The notes: generated by a model from the letters alone, not told the origin. A stretch of DNA of 64,000 nt from Omphiscola glabra (GCA_964017045.1 OZ024796.1:250501-314500); one strand, 5' to 3'; shown: positions 11,928 to 24,345, counted from the first letter of the stretch. Numbers and translations are program-made.

Positions 11928-14900
11928 ATGTTTGACACTGACACCAATCAGCAAAAGTCAACCTTCATTTCACTTGTATTTACTCTGATTATAACTCTTG
12001 CAGCAGGTAACAATTATATTTTAAATGTGTGACATTTTGTAAATCACTGGCATTCTTTATTCATTGTGGAAATTTAAGTTTTTTGTTAAGAAGAAACCCT
12101 AACAAAAGTATTGTAGCAATTGGGAAAATAAAATGACTACCATTTTATTTAATATTTTTCATGGGACTCAGATTCTCTTTTAAAGTGTAAAATAAATATA
12201 TGCAATTGGAGTCTGTGTTATCTCATTTCAGTTCAGCTGACACACTTACGATGCACACATTTGAATATTGTTTTAATTCCTATACATGTTCAAAATAATA
12301 TTTTTCAGCAACTGTTCATTATGAGCAAAGTTCGGATAAAGTCTTGTTGTCTGATGTTAAGGTTTTGACATTACATCATGGGCGGATGACAAACTCTCGT
12401 AGATCTTCACCTGTTCCTCAGGTAATGGTCATGTAATTTGAAGAGAAAATACCTCTTAAAGGTCCTGCTATTAAGATTAACTATAAATAATTATTTTTAT
12501 TTTTCTGAAAATGTTGACCTTTATTAATAAAATATTTTCTTTAGTTGAAATGCGTTGGTGGATCAGCACAATACAAATTTCAGCCTAAAACAGTACAGTG
12601 TATTAATCGAGGATCTGATGGTTATGATATTCAGGTAAGGATTTTTTGTTTGTTTGTTTATATTAGTGTGTCTTATCTGTTGTAGAGATTCTAGAATTGT
12701 GCTTGCCATAAAGTTTTATTAATAAACTTAACATACGTACAAACTGAACAAACAAAACGATAACTTATGTACAGAATTCAAGCAGTCAAATAAGTCGGTA
12801 AAATTAGCATAATATAATAATTAATTTTTTATGGGTTATCTACATTAATTTGATTTAAAATTTCAGTGGGAATGTAAAACGGATATGGACAATGCTTACC
12901 GCTTTGGTCACGTGGAGGTGACTTGTGAAGGCTATGATTATCCCAACGATCCATTCATTCTGAAAGGCTCATGTGGTGTGAGTTAAATGCTCTATTCGAT
13001 TATTATAGTTATATTGCATTTTAAACTTTAATTTCTTGTGTAAATTTAGGTTACATTACATTTAGTAGTTCTTATGTAACTTTATTATTACAGCTTGAAT
13101 ACACGGTTGAGCTAACAGAAGGAGGACAAAAGGGAGCCCCCACTTACAGGTATAGAACAAGTATTTGTTTAACAAAATATTTTAAGTTACAGTGGAAACC
13201 CACTATATCTTGTGAATTCAAATATAAAGAGATTCTGACTTGGTTCCTGAATTGGCACATATATTTTTTTTTCGAAGTACAAGAAAAAGATCATAGATAA
13301 TATAAATTTTATGTTTAAAGGGGATAAGGGAATCAACCACCTTCCCTTTTTTTAAAAAAAATATCCCAGTTTTATTTGAAGTTCATTACAACCAGGCTTC
13401 ACTGTACTTAGAAAAAAGAGTATTTGTTGTTTATTGTCAAATTGTAAATGTACATGAAATGCTTCTTGTCTATGACTATGTTTAAACTAAAATATACTGT
13501 ACATATAATTCTTTTGTTTGAGATTTCATAGTTTGAGAAACATTACTTAATAAATTAAGTTGCTTTAAAAATTTAACTACAAATGATGTTCATTTAAATT
13601 TACCTAATCAATTTTTTTTTTTTTTAGCTACAGCTATAAATCTGAAGGTGGAGTTAGTGGCCTTTTTGTGTTTGCGGGTGTGCTTTTGGTCATGTATATT
13701 ATCTACAAAACATGTCTGCAATCTAATCCCAATCCTGGACCCAGGCCAGACGCACATGGACCTCCACCATATGGATTTAGACCTGAGTACATGCCAAATC
13801 AAGGTGTGCCCTTTTTTACTTCTTATATAGAGCAATAGGTCTCCTATATTTATGACTTCGTTTAGTCTAGGGCAGCGGTTCTCAACCTGTGGGTCACGAC
13901 CCCCCTTTTCCAGGGTTCGCCTAAGACCATTGGAAAATACATATACTCTAGAGTTATGAAGTGGCAACAAAAATAATTTTGTGGTTGGGGGTCGCCACAA
14001 TATGAGGAACTACATTAAAGGGCTGCGGCATTAGGAAGGTTGAGAACCACTGGTCTAAGGTCTTTAACCCTTCAAACCCTTGGCTCCTGGGGAAAAATTC
14101 CTCCAACTGACACACAAGCAAACAAAATCTAATGATTATAAAATTAAATAAATTTTACTTATTTCAATCTAATCTTGTCGATTAGTAGTCCGTAAGTATT
14201 ACAAAATTTATCACAAGGAGAAAATTGTCTTAGGTATGGTGTAAAACAGCATAGTTAAAGTTCATTTATAGGACCACGAATTTTTATAAAAGCCATCGCT
14301 AGAACTAGGGGTAGATCTTGTGTTGTTTCTTGTATTCCCAAAGCACATCAGTAGCACTAGAAGTTGAAGTCATTCGATCGTCACTATCGTCTATCTCGTC
14401 ACTATCATTGTCTATTTGCTTTATTTCAATCCCTTTTCAAAACACTATCATAATCCTCCGAATCATTTGCATCATCATAAACCTGCTATGGTTTGATTAA
14501 TTTAGAGTATCAATTTTTGTATTTTCGTCACCTCTATACTTTGAAAAACATTACTAAAACATAACAAAAGCAATGCATCCATGGGTCCAGCCATTACTGT
14601 GACCTTTTGAAAGTCACATGATAGAACCCTGAACTCAGTATTTACAAAACATGTTATATAGACTGTCAATCTAGGGTAAGGTATGGGAGACCGAAATATC
14701 AGTCTAGCAGGGTGTGGATTTTTTTTGCACAGACCAATAAAGTGGGATCGCAGGATCAAAAGGTTAAATACAGGATGGTGACCTTTCTTATTGTAGGAAA
14801 GACTGCAGTCTTTCAATCTAAAATAATTCTAACATGTTTATATTCTTACTTTATTTCTATAACACTATAACTTTAGCCATAGTAATGTTATAATTTATCA

Positions 14901-15984
14901 CACACACACTAGTTTCTCTGACTATGGCTTTTTCACATACATAAGCTTTTATAGCGGTCCGACCTGTCTAGATTAGTCTAAGATACTTGTGAACCATAGG
15001 GGATATAGGGTACAATCGTAGGGGATATAGGGTACAATCGTAGGGGATATAGGGTACAACCGCCTATTTTTGGGGAGAAAGAAGCAATTAAGATTTTTCT
15101 GCTTTTATATCATTGGTCGCTGCCTTTGCTTTGCTATGTATACATGGATTGGATGGCGATTCTATGAATTTTAATGTTAAGAAATTACTCATATTGAAAG
15201 TGCACTATTATTTCATGAGTTAAATCTGGATAGCTCCAGTTAGTAATGTATGGCAGGTCAAATAGCCATGGGCATACTCTAAGATTCAGGGGCAAAAAAC
15301 AAAATTATCAGGGACTGTTAAGAGATAAATAAAGGATTGTCACCATTTTTGTCAGATTAAATATAATTCATGCAGAATAAAAAGAGAATAAAATCTTTTT
15401 GATCAGCAACTAGGTAAAAAGCAACTTACCATATAATTTACCACACAATTTTTATAATATAGTATACAGCATAATTTTTAAACTTTTAAAAATGGTTTAT
15501 TTATGCTCTGTTATTAAAAGCTAGTACAGTTATACAACAAAATAAATAAATATATTTTCATAGATTTCTCATTTTTAGCAAGTCTATGTACAAATAATGG
15601 TACCTATTTATTTGTATTGTTGACTTTGATCCATTGTTTCCAGGCCCACCACCTCCATATGATGACTCTGAAAGCTCATATTCCTCGGCAAGTTTTCATT
15701 CTGGCTATCCCAAACCTGGCTTTAGTAATCCTAATGCAACTGGTGGAGGAGGATTCTGGACTGGAGCAGCCACAGGTGGACTTCTAGGATACATGTTCGG
15801 TCGTGGTAATAACCACCACACGTACAACAGTGGATGGGGTGGAAGCGGCAATGGCTGGGGTGGAGGCGGCAATGGCTGGGGAGCTCCTAGTGGGGGTTCA
15901 TTCTTTTCTTCATCATCCGATCAGACGTCCAGAAGCTCAGGCACAAGAACAGCCTCAGGATTTGGTGGTACATCTCGGCGTTAA
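11928..15984 (+). CDS. SARAF: SARAF (store-operated calcium entry-associated regulatory factor), 7 exons
   Basis: Joined exons 11928-12006, 12309-12421, 12545-12634, 12867-12977, 13094-13149, 13628-13803 and 15644-15984 give 321 residues. All borders are GT/AG and all phases agree. SARAF (TMEM66) is a single-pass ER membrane protein that restrains STIM-ORAI store-operated calcium entry; the human protein is 339 residues. Residues 1-26 form a signal peptide. The luminal domain carries the family blocks TLHHGRMTNSRRSSPVPQ, G-S-D-G-Y-D-I-Q-W-E-C-K-T-D and L-K-G-S-C-G-L-E-Y. A transmembrane helix spans about 159-177. The cytosolic tail has PPPY motifs, F-W-T-G-A-A-T-G-G-L-L-G-Y-M-F-G, and ends R-T-A-S-G-F-G-G-T-S-R-R. 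A 21-bp in-frame tandem duplication gives GGSGNGWGGGGNGWG. The ATG opens the only frame with a signal peptide. Confidence 0.94.
13190..13404. mobile_element. pogo/Tigger-like mini-transposon in SARAF intron 5
   Basis: The element starts CAGTGGAAACCC and ends GGCTTCACTG, with TA on each side (13188-13189 and 13405-13406). TA target duplication plus CAGT...ACTG ends fit the pogo branch of Tc1/mariner. At 215 bp it is non-coding. Confidence 0.6.
13873..14052 (-). mobile_element. SPIN-like hAT mini-transposon in SARAF intron 6
   Basis: The termini are cagcggttctcaacct and its inverted counterpart aggttgagaaccactg. The element is flanked by 8-bp duplications gtctaggg and gtctaagg (one mismatch). 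The interior is the reverse complement of a diverged relative of the element at 55375-55571. Ends and interior match my recollection of the SPIN hAT family. It is 180 bp and non-coding. Confidence 0.8.
14998..15063. repeat. 22-bp tandem repeat, 3 copies, in SARAF intron 6
   Basis: The unit taggggatatagggtacaat plus cg is repeated three times. Confidence 0.9.
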
Positions 15985-16665
15985 ATATCCCTTGCGATTT
16001 TATTTATGAACGTAGCCATCTTTTTTAAAACTGAAGTTTCTAATATAAACAGTATTTGAACAATAATTTAATGCTTTATCTGAAATAACAGTTTGCTGAG
16101 ATCTGTGGTCCTCTTTTTCCATTCCACCTTTAAAGCCAGTCTCCTGAAAAGAAATATTGCACACACAAAAAATAGAAATAACAAAAATGTCTTTTTTTAT
16201 ATATTTATTTTTATTTATACCACCATATTTATTTATAGTTTCATTAAAAAATTGAAGGTTAACTCTGATGAAGCTAAGTTTTGTAATTTCTAACACTGTT
16301 TATTAATTGACACTTGTTGATTTTTAAGTGACGGAGCTATACAAGTATTTGTATAAACAGAATTTGGATTTTATTCTCTGCATAATGATCATCATTCAGC
16401 TGGCGTAAATGACTTTTTATATACGTTTATTCTGTAATGTCTGTGCATCTTGGATATTACAGCTTTAAAGGGAATGTTTGGGTGTGGAATGTTGTGATTA
16501 CGATATTTCCTAGCAATAAATTTTATCTTATTTATATGCCACTTCCTAAAAGTCAACTAAAACCATTTGTTATGCTGCTTGTCTTTTTGGACAAAGCAAT
16601 TTGTATTATATTTTAGAAATGTCCTTATCGATTGTAAGGTTTTGAAAACCATTGAATAAACCAGT
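15985..16665 (+). other. SARAF: SARAF 3' UTR with two poly(A) signals
   Basis: AT-rich sequence after the TAA stop. AATAAA occurs at 16515-16520 and 16655-16660; either could end the transcript. Which is used cannot be told from sequence alone. Confidence 0.55.
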
Positions 16666-16862
16666 TGATCTGAAGTTGACAAAAATAATTAAATTCAGTT
16701 GCTACTTTTGTGTATTTTATTAAAGCAAATTAAAATTCCTAGCGCCAATTGTGGTTGCACGTGGAGAATCAGTTGTGTTGTCCAAATTCCCGGTAGTTTA
16801 TTTTTTGTTACATAGAAAGATATTTATGTTTGATATTTATATGTGATAGAATATTTTAATTA

Positions 16863-16936
16863 AATGCTACGAGTGTGTGAAATACAAATGTTTTATGTTT
16901 ATTCAATGCTACGAGTGTGTGAAATACAAATGTTTT
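16863..16936. repeat. 42-bp tandem duplication
   Basis: aatgctacgagtgtgtgaaa plus tacaaatgtttt occurs at 16863 and again at 16905. Confidence 0.85.
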
Positions 16937-16989
16937 TTAATGAGACAATAATTATTTGGCTCTGCCTTTTAATTCATTATACAAAAGTA

Positions 16990-17130
16990 CAGTAGAAACT
17001 CATTCTAAAGCCCACTTGTTCACAAGCCAAAGCCCCCATTTGGTTCATTAAGCCACTAGTTTTAGACTGAAAAAGCATGAGAAGTGTCTAACCCGCTCAC
17101 AAGTCAACACCATAAAACATTGTTTCAGTG
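16990..17130 (+). mobile_element. Possible pogo-like transposon end
   Basis: TA followed by cagtagaaactc and alternating 'aagcc' blocks resembles one terminus of a pogo/Tigger element. No matching right end was found before the array at 17331. Confidence 0.3.
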
Positions 17131-17330
17131 AAAGCAATACAGTTCAAAACAATGACAGAAGCATGACGATGAAAACTGATTGAAACCAAAAGTTGTTTAA
17201 TATGAGGATTAAACTTGATTTTATTTTAAGAAAAAAAGGAGTTGAATAAATATTATTGATGGTAAAAAAACCTAACTACATACATATAGAACAATATCAA
17301 TGATTCTTATGCAACCAAATACACTCCTGC

Positions 17331-17840
17331 GTACGCAGCATATAGACTGAGCACGCAGCATATAGACTGAGCACGCAGCATATAGACTGAGCACGCAGCA
17401 TATAGACTGAGCACGCAGCATATAGACTGAGCACGCAGCATATAGACTGAGCACGCAGCATATAGACTGAGCACGCAGCAGATAGACTGAGCACGCAGCA
17501 TATAGACTGAGCACGCAGCATATAGACTGAGCACGCAGCATATAGACTGAGCACGCAGCAGATAGACTGAGCACGCAGCATATAGACTGAGCACGCAGCA
17601 GATAGACTGAGCACGCAGCAGATAGACTGAGCACGCAGCAGATAGACTGAGCACGCAGCAGATAGACTGAGCACGCAGCAGATAGACTGAGCACGCAGCA
17701 GATAGACTGAGCACGCAGCAGATAGACTGAGCATGCAGCAGATAGACTGAGCACGCAGCAGATAGACTGAGCACGCAGCAGATAGACTGAGCACGCAGCA
17801 GATAGACTGAGCACGCAGCAGATAGACTAGGACCTCCGCA
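17331..17840. repeat. 20-bp minisatellite, about 25 copies, polarised variants
   Basis: The unit is gcacgcagcatatagactga. The left part is dominated by the catata variant and the right part is entirely cagata; the two are interleaved only at 17480-17600. Confidence 0.97.
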
Positions 17841-18084
17841 GCAGATAGACTAGGACCTCCGGGAGATATAACTATTTCATTATTCGTTGTTGCTGGAGAA
17901 AATTTTAAAAATCTAGAACGAGTATCTACGGTAATCTCTGTTTGTTTAGATTACATTACCTAAAAAAAGACAACTAGTTAACTTAATGAAGTTATTTCAA
18001 GAAACAATTAGTTATCAAAGGATGTGAGTTTCCCAACCTTTTCTATACTCTTCACCCCTTACAGATTATTTTACAGTCTCTAAC
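17841..18084. other. Unique AT-rich spacer
   Basis: No gene or element recognised between two arrays. Confidence 0.4.
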
Positions 18085-18280
18085 CTCTAGCAACTTTTTT
18101 TTTTTACCAAGTCTGGCACCCCCAACCTCTACCAAATGTTTTTTTACCAAGTCTGGCACCCCCAACCTCTACCAAATGTTTTTTTACCAAGTCTGGCACC
18201 CCCAACCTCTACCAAATGTTTTTTTACCAAGTCTGGCACCCCCAACCTCTACTAAATGTTTTTTACCAAGTCTGGCGTCC
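18085..18280. repeat. 40-bp minisatellite, about 4.5 copies
   Basis: The unit contains ttttaccaagtctggcaccc followed by ccaacctctaccaaatg, at 40-bp spacing. Confidence 0.92.
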
Positions 18281-18454
18281 CCTGCAAAAGTAACAATGCA
18301 CCTTAAAATTGGAAATATATGAACTTCTTATTTATTTATTAACTTGTAAAAAGAACTCTGGGAAAAATCAAATGTGACGTACTACTTAAAGGAAAATGTT
18401 AATGAAGAAATTGTTTAAATATAAAACCCATTTTCATATAAGCATTTATTTACA

Positions 18455-18655
18455 ACCCCTTTAAGTTTAAATGCCACCTAGCACCCTTTAAATGCTACCT
18501 AGTTCCCCCTTAAATGCCAATTAGTGTCCCCTTAAATGCCACCTAGCGTTCCCTTAAATGCCACCTAGGGCCCCCTTAAATGCCACCTAGCATCCCTTTA
18601 AATGCTGCCTAGGGCCCCCTTAAATGGCACCTAGCGCCCCCTGGGGTGTCAAAGT
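18455..18655. repeat. Irregular 20-24 bp repeat, about 9 copies
   Basis: Variants of ccccttaaatgccacctagc recur with variable linkers. Confidence 0.85.
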
Positions 18656-18726
18656 GCTAGTTTTGGGAACCCTGATATAAATTGTTGCAGATCCTTTTTA
18701 AAGTCCTGCATTTCATATAGAGGAAA

Positions 18727-18885
18727 GTTAGTTATCACCACTACAACAGGAATAGAATGTAAGGCCGTTAGTTGTCACCACTACAACAGGAATAGAATGT
18801 AAGGCCGTTGGTTGTCACAAAACAGGAATAGAATGTAAGGCCGTTAGTTGTCACAACTACAACAGGAATAGAATGTAAGGCCGGT
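18727..18885. repeat. 40-bp minisatellite, 4 copies
   Basis: ctacaacaggaatagaatgt plus aaggccgttagttgtcac is repeated; the third copy has an internal deletion. Confidence 0.9.
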
Positions 18886-19169
18886 TTCATTATTTGGCTG
18901 TATCTATAATACCAACAATGTGTAGTATGTTGGTTGTTTTTATTGTAATCCATCTCTATTCTCTGTTCCTAAAAACTATAGAAGAAAACAGTCTTTACAA
19001 TCTGAATTAAGTGCATTTGATTGATCCAATGTCTAATTGATCGTAAAAGATATGTTTTCTTTTAATGGCTGCAATTGAAACAACAGAAACTACTTGAATA
19101 AAGTTCTGTTATTTTATGGTTTAGCAACATTTGTACATTTAATAAGTGTAAACTCAATGTCAGCATCAC

Positions 19170-19340
19170 ATAGTTTTCTAACATTATTTAACAAGTAATG
19201 TGTATCTGGGTCAGTTTTCTAACATTATTTAACAAGTAATGTGTATCTGGGTCAGTTTTCTAACATTATTTAACAAGTAATGTGTATCTGGGTCAGTTTT
19301 CTAACATTATTTAACAAATAATGTGTATCTGGGTCGCATG
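19170..19340. repeat. 41-bp minisatellite, 4 copies
   Basis: The unit is ttttctaacattatttaaca plus agtaatgtgtatctgggtcag, nearly identical between copies. Confidence 0.93.
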
Positions 19341-19374
19341 TTTTTCTGGTAATGTGCTTTTCAGTTTGTTGACT

Positions 19375-19650
19375 AGAGGGCATAGATGTGTCTTTATTCC
19401 TGGTCAGTTCATTTGACTAGAGGCATGGATGTGTCTTTATTCCTGATCATTTCATGATTATTGCTTAGACAAAAATTGGTTTTAAAATATATTACCGCCA
19501 TATGATGAGTTGTTTTAAAATACATAACGGCCATATGATGAGTTGTTTTAAAATACATTACCGCCATATGATGAGTTGTTTTAAAGTAAATTACAATCAC
19601 ATGATGGGTTTTTTAAAAATAAATTGCAATTATATGATGGCTTGTTTTAA
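19375..19650. repeat. Two small arrays: a duplicated 60-bp block and a ~33-bp repeat
   Basis: 'gactagagg..atgtgtctttattcctg' occurs twice (19370-19445). It is followed by about five copies of a ~33-bp unit containing ccatatgatgagttgtttta (19490-19650), the last ones decayed. Confidence 0.8.
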
Positions 19651-20725
19651 AAAAGAAAACAGCTTTTTTATAATGATGCAAATTCTATGGGAATGGCCAG
19701 TAAAATAAATTTTTAAAAAAGGTTAAATTCTGATATATGCTGTAACTTCTGGTATCTGTTAATTGGTCACAATCAGTTGTTTTTGAATTGATTCACTTAC
19801 TCTTGCAAAAATGGGATTATGTTAGCACATGGTTTTTTATCCCTATTCCAGAATCCAAATAGGAACGGAGTGTCCTGTTTCTGAAACAAAACTTCTTATC
19901 CTTGCCGCACCTCTTGTGGTATTGACAGATGTATATTCTAGTAACAACATCATTTAATGAATTTGTTTGACCCTGATCTGGGGACATTGGGTTTAATACG
20001 TACAATGAGTGCCTAGGTTGAAATAAACTAAACTTTGGTGACAGGAGATAGATGCTGATATCTGTGGCTTTGCGCTCGTTGCAATATGATAATAGCTGTG
20101 AACTCGGAGAGGACACTTGGTTTTAACACTTAATCTAACATTTGATAAATTTGTAGAAAAATCTTAAAACTGCATTTGTCTGAACTATTTGAATTGTATC
20201 CAGTATAATGACCGACTTTTTGCCATTGGATGAATTTATTTTTTATTATAGACACATTTAAGAGAAAATGTTCCTTATTTGCAGCTTTAGAAAATCTTCA
20301 TCAATTGTAACCGTATAGAAGAAGGGAAAATGTAATCATTAAATTTATGACATTTTACTTTTCCACACTTGAACTTGAAACATTTCTAGAATACGCCTTT
20401 GCTGTTTTTAAGCTTACACTATCGTTTCTTTCTTTCATTTATGAATAATTATCATTTTCTATTCAGAAGTCCCCTTTAATCTTATGAACAGTTGTCTTAC
20501 AATAATCATAACATTGGTCTTCTTTCCCATTTGATTATTTTAATTAGAGATAATACATCCCTTATAAAACGTTTCTCTTTAGTGTATCCCTCATGTTGTA
20601 TAGGTCTGTTACTCTTATTGGTCTTGGCAAATCTTTGTTCTGTAAATTTAATGTCATTTAAAATTAAAAGTCCTTGCGTCATTAATTTTAACTAAAATTC
20701 TACAGACAAGAAAAAGACGCTGTTG
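19651..20725. other. Intergenic AT-rich stretch
   Basis: No coding, RNA or transposon feature supported. Confidence 0.4.
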
Positions 20726-20868
20726 GAAGCCATGCTATGACATCCCATGCCATGCTATGACATCCCATGCCATGATATGAAATCCCATGCCATGATATGA
20801 CATCCCATGCCATGCTATGACATCCCATGTCATGCTATGACATCCCATGCCATGCTATGACATCCTGT
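20726..20868. repeat. 20-bp minisatellite, 7 copies
   Basis: The unit is catgctatgacatcccatgc. Confidence 0.93.
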
Positions 20869-21024
20869 GTTGCAGTGCCTTAGATTTTTATAACAATTAA
20901 ATTTGAAGCCAATCTTGTTTTCATAGATTTTCTAGAATGTGTCTGGAAATAAAGCATCACATAAAAAGTATAAACTGACTTGTGTTATCTGAATATGTTA
21001 TTGAGAGAACTAACAGTGGCATTG

Positions 21025-21095
21025 TGTCATGAGTCATACTGGACTGTGGTGGAACTGATGTGTCATACTGGACTGTGGTGGAACTGATGTGCTGG
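21025..21095. repeat. 29-bp duplication at the edge of the 42-bp array
   Basis: gtcatactggactgtggtgg plus aactgatgt occurs twice just before the main array. Confidence 0.8.
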
Positions 21096-21115
21096 TGATT
21101 GACTGTCGTGGAGGT

Positions 21116-23645
21116 TTAATTGTGTGATACTAGAGTGGTGGTGATTGTTGTGGATGTCCAATGGTGTGATACTAGAGTGGTGGTGATTGTTGTGGATGTC
21201 CAATGGTGTGATACTAGAGTGGTGGTGATTGTTGTGGATGTCCAATGGTGTGATACTAGAGTGGTGGTGATTGTTGTGGATGTCCAATGGTGTGATACTA
21301 GAGTGGTGGTGATTGTTGTGGATGTCCAATGGTGTGATACTAGAGTGGGGGTGATTGTTGTGGATGTCCAATGGTGTGATACTAGACTGGTGGTGATTGT
21401 TGTGGATGTCCAATGGTGTGATACTAGAGTGGTGGTGATTGTTGTGGATGTCCAATGGTGTGATACTAGAGTGGTGGTGATTGTTGTGGATGTCCAATGG
21501 TGTGATACTAGAGTGGTGGTGATTGTTGTGGATGTCCAATGGTGTGATACTAGAGTGGTGGTGATTGTTGTGGATGTCCAATGGTGTGATACTAGAGTGG
21601 TGGTGATTGTTGTGGATGTCCAATGGTGTGATACTAGAGTGGTGGTGATTGTTGTGGATGTCAAATGGTGTGATACTAGAGTGGTGGTGATTGTTGTGGA
21701 TGTTTAATGGTGTGATACTAGAGTGGTGGTGATTGTTGTGGATGTTCAATGGTGTGATACAAGAGTGGTGGTGATTGTTGTGGATGTCCAATGGTGTGAT
21801 ACTAGAGTGGTGGTGATTGTTGTGGATGTCCAATGATGTGATACTAGAGTGGTGGTGATTGTTGTGGATGTCCAATGGTGAGATACTAGAGTGGTGGTGA
21901 TTGTTGTGGATGTTCAATGGTGTTATACTAGAGTGGTGGTGATTGTTGTGGATGTTCAATGGTGTTATACTAGAGTGGTGGTGATTGTTGTGGATGTTCA
22001 ATGGTGTGATACTAGACTGGTGGTGATTGTTGTGGATATTCAATGGTGTTATACTAGAGTGGTGGTGATTGTTGTGGATGTTCAATGATGTGATACTAGA
22101 GTGGTGGTGATTGTTGTGGATGTCCAATGGTGTGATACTAGAGTGGTGGTGATTGTTGTGGATGTTCAATGGTGTTATACTAGAGTGGTGGTGATTGTTG
22201 TGGATGTTCAATGGTGTTATACTAGAGTGGTGGTGATTGTTGTGGATGTTCAATGGTGTGATACTAGACTGGTGGTGATTGTTGTGGATGTTCAATGGTG
22301 TTATACTAGAGTGGTGGTGATTGTTGTGGATGTTCAATGGTGTGATACTAGAGTGGTGGTGATTGTTGTGGATGTTCAATGGTGTGATACTAGAGTGGTG
22401 ACGATTGTTGTGGATGTTCAATGGTGTGATATTAGAGTGGTGATGATTGTTGTGGATGTTCAATGGTGTGATACTAGAGTGGTGGTGATTGTTGTGGATG
22501 TTCAATGGTGTGATACAAGAGTGGTGGTGATTGTTGTGGATGTCCAATGGTGTGATACTAGAGTGGTGGTGATTGTTGTGGATGTCCAATGATGTGATAC
22601 TAGAGTGGTGGTGATTGTTGTGGATGTCCAATGGTGTGATACTAGAGTGGTGGTGATTGTTGTGGATGTTCAATGGTGTTATACTAGAGTGGTGGTGATT
22701 GTTGTGGATGTTCAATGGTGTTATACTAGAGTGGTGGTGATTGTTGTGGATGTTCAATGGTGTGATACTAGACTGGTGGTGATTGTTGTGGATGTTCAAT
22801 GGTGTTATACTAGAGTGGTGGTGATTGTTGTGGATGTTCAATGATGTGATACTAGAGTGGTGGTGATTGTTGTGGATGTCCAATGGTGTGATACTAGAGT
22901 GGTGGTGATTGTTGTGGATGTTCAATGGTGTTATACTAGAGTGGTGGTGATTGTTGTGGATGTTCAATGGTGTTATACTAGAGTGGTGGTGATTGTTGTG
23001 GATGTTCAATGGTGTGATACTAGACTGGTGGTGATTGTTGTGGATGTTCAATGGTGTTATACTAGAGTGGTGGTGATTGTTGTGGATGTTCAATGGTGTG
23101 ATACTAGAGTGGTGGTGATTGTTGTGGATGTTCAATGGTGTGATACTAGAGTGGTGATGATTGTTGTGGATGTTCAATGGTGTGATATTAGAGTGGTGAT
23201 GATTGTTGTGGATGTTCAATGGTGTGATACTAGAGTGGTGATGATTGTTGTGGATGTTCAATGGTGTGATACTAGAGTGGTGGTGATTGTTGTGGATGTT
23301 CAATGGTGTTATACAAGAGTGGTGGTGATTGTTGTGGATGTTCAATGGTGTGATACTAGAGTGGTGGTGATTGTTGTGGATGTTCAATGGTGTGATACTA
23401 GAGTGGTGATGATTGTTGTGGATGTTCAATGGTGTGATACTAGAGTGGTGGTGATTGTTGTGGATGTTCAATGGTGTGATACTAGAGTGGTGGTGATTGT
23501 TGTGGATGTTCAATGGTGTGATACTAGACTGGTGGTGATTGTTGTGGATGTCCAATGTTGTGATACTAGAGTGGTGGTGTTTGTTGTGGATGTTCAATGG
23601 TGTGATACTAGAGTGGTGGTGATTGTTGTGGATATTCAATGGTCT
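21116..23645. repeat. 42-bp minisatellite, about 60 copies, with higher-order structure
   Basis: The unit includes aatggtgtgatactagagtg and gtggtgattgttgtggatg, G/T-rich on the plus strand. Because 42 is 14 codons and the unit lacks stops in some frames, long frames run through it on both strands; the minus strand has 858 codons of an Asn/His-rich 14-residue repeat (N-I-H-N-N-H-H-H-S-S-I-T-P-L). Marker variants recur at 252-bp and 756-bp intervals. I treat it as noncoding satellite, not as a gene. Confidence 0.95.
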
Positions 23646-23799
23646 CAGTGTGTTGCCTTAAGGTGTGATATTCCTTCAACAACTTAAGTCAAGTCTTCTT
23701 AGTCGAAATAGTTTCCCCACTACTTTATCACTGTTAGTGGATATATATTAGTACGAGTAAATTATTTGGTTTTATGGGGTGTGTAGGGGGACAAACTTG

Positions 23800-24345
23800 C
23801 ACGATGGTGTGATTACCTCGATGTCCCACATTAGCACGATGGTGTGATTACCTCGATGTCCCACATTTGCACGATGGTGTGATTACCTCGGTGTCCCACA
23901 TTTGCACGATGGTGTGATTACCTTGATGTCCCACATTTCCATGATGGTGTGATTACATCGGTGTCCCACATTTGCATAATGGTGTGATTACCTCGATGTC
24001 CCACATTTGCATGATGGTATGATTACCTCGATGTCCCACATTTGCATGATGGTGTGATTACCTCGATGTCCCATATTTGCATGATGTTGTGATTACCTCG
24101 GTGTCCCACAATTGCATGATGGTGTGATTATCTCGATGTCCCACATTTGCATGATGGTGTGATTACCTCGGTGTCCCACATTTGCATGATGGTGTGATTA
24201 TCTCGATATCCCACATTTGCATGATGGTGTGATTATCTCGGTGTCCCATATTTGCATGATGGTGTGATTACCTCGGTGTCCCACATTTGCATGATGGTGT
24301 GATTACCTCGATGTCCCACATTTGCATGATGGTGTGATTATCTCG
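23800..24345. repeat. 35-bp minisatellite, about 15 copies
   Basis: The unit is atttgcatgatggtgtgatt plus acctcgatgtcccac. The first copies carry gcacgat; later ones carry gcatgat. Confidence 0.95.

Noticed and set aside
13608..14000. 130-codon minus-strand frame across SARAF exon 6
   Set aside because: Antisense shadow of SARAF exon 6 and the SPIN-like element; poly-T tract at its end.
17272..17814. Three overlapping minus-strand Cys/Leu/Ser-rich frames
   Set aside because: A 20-bp unit read in all three frames of one strand; artefact of the array.
21116..24345. CRISPR-like array
   Set aside because: Adjacent repeats have no unique spacers, and the DNA is eukaryotic with introns. These are minisatellites.
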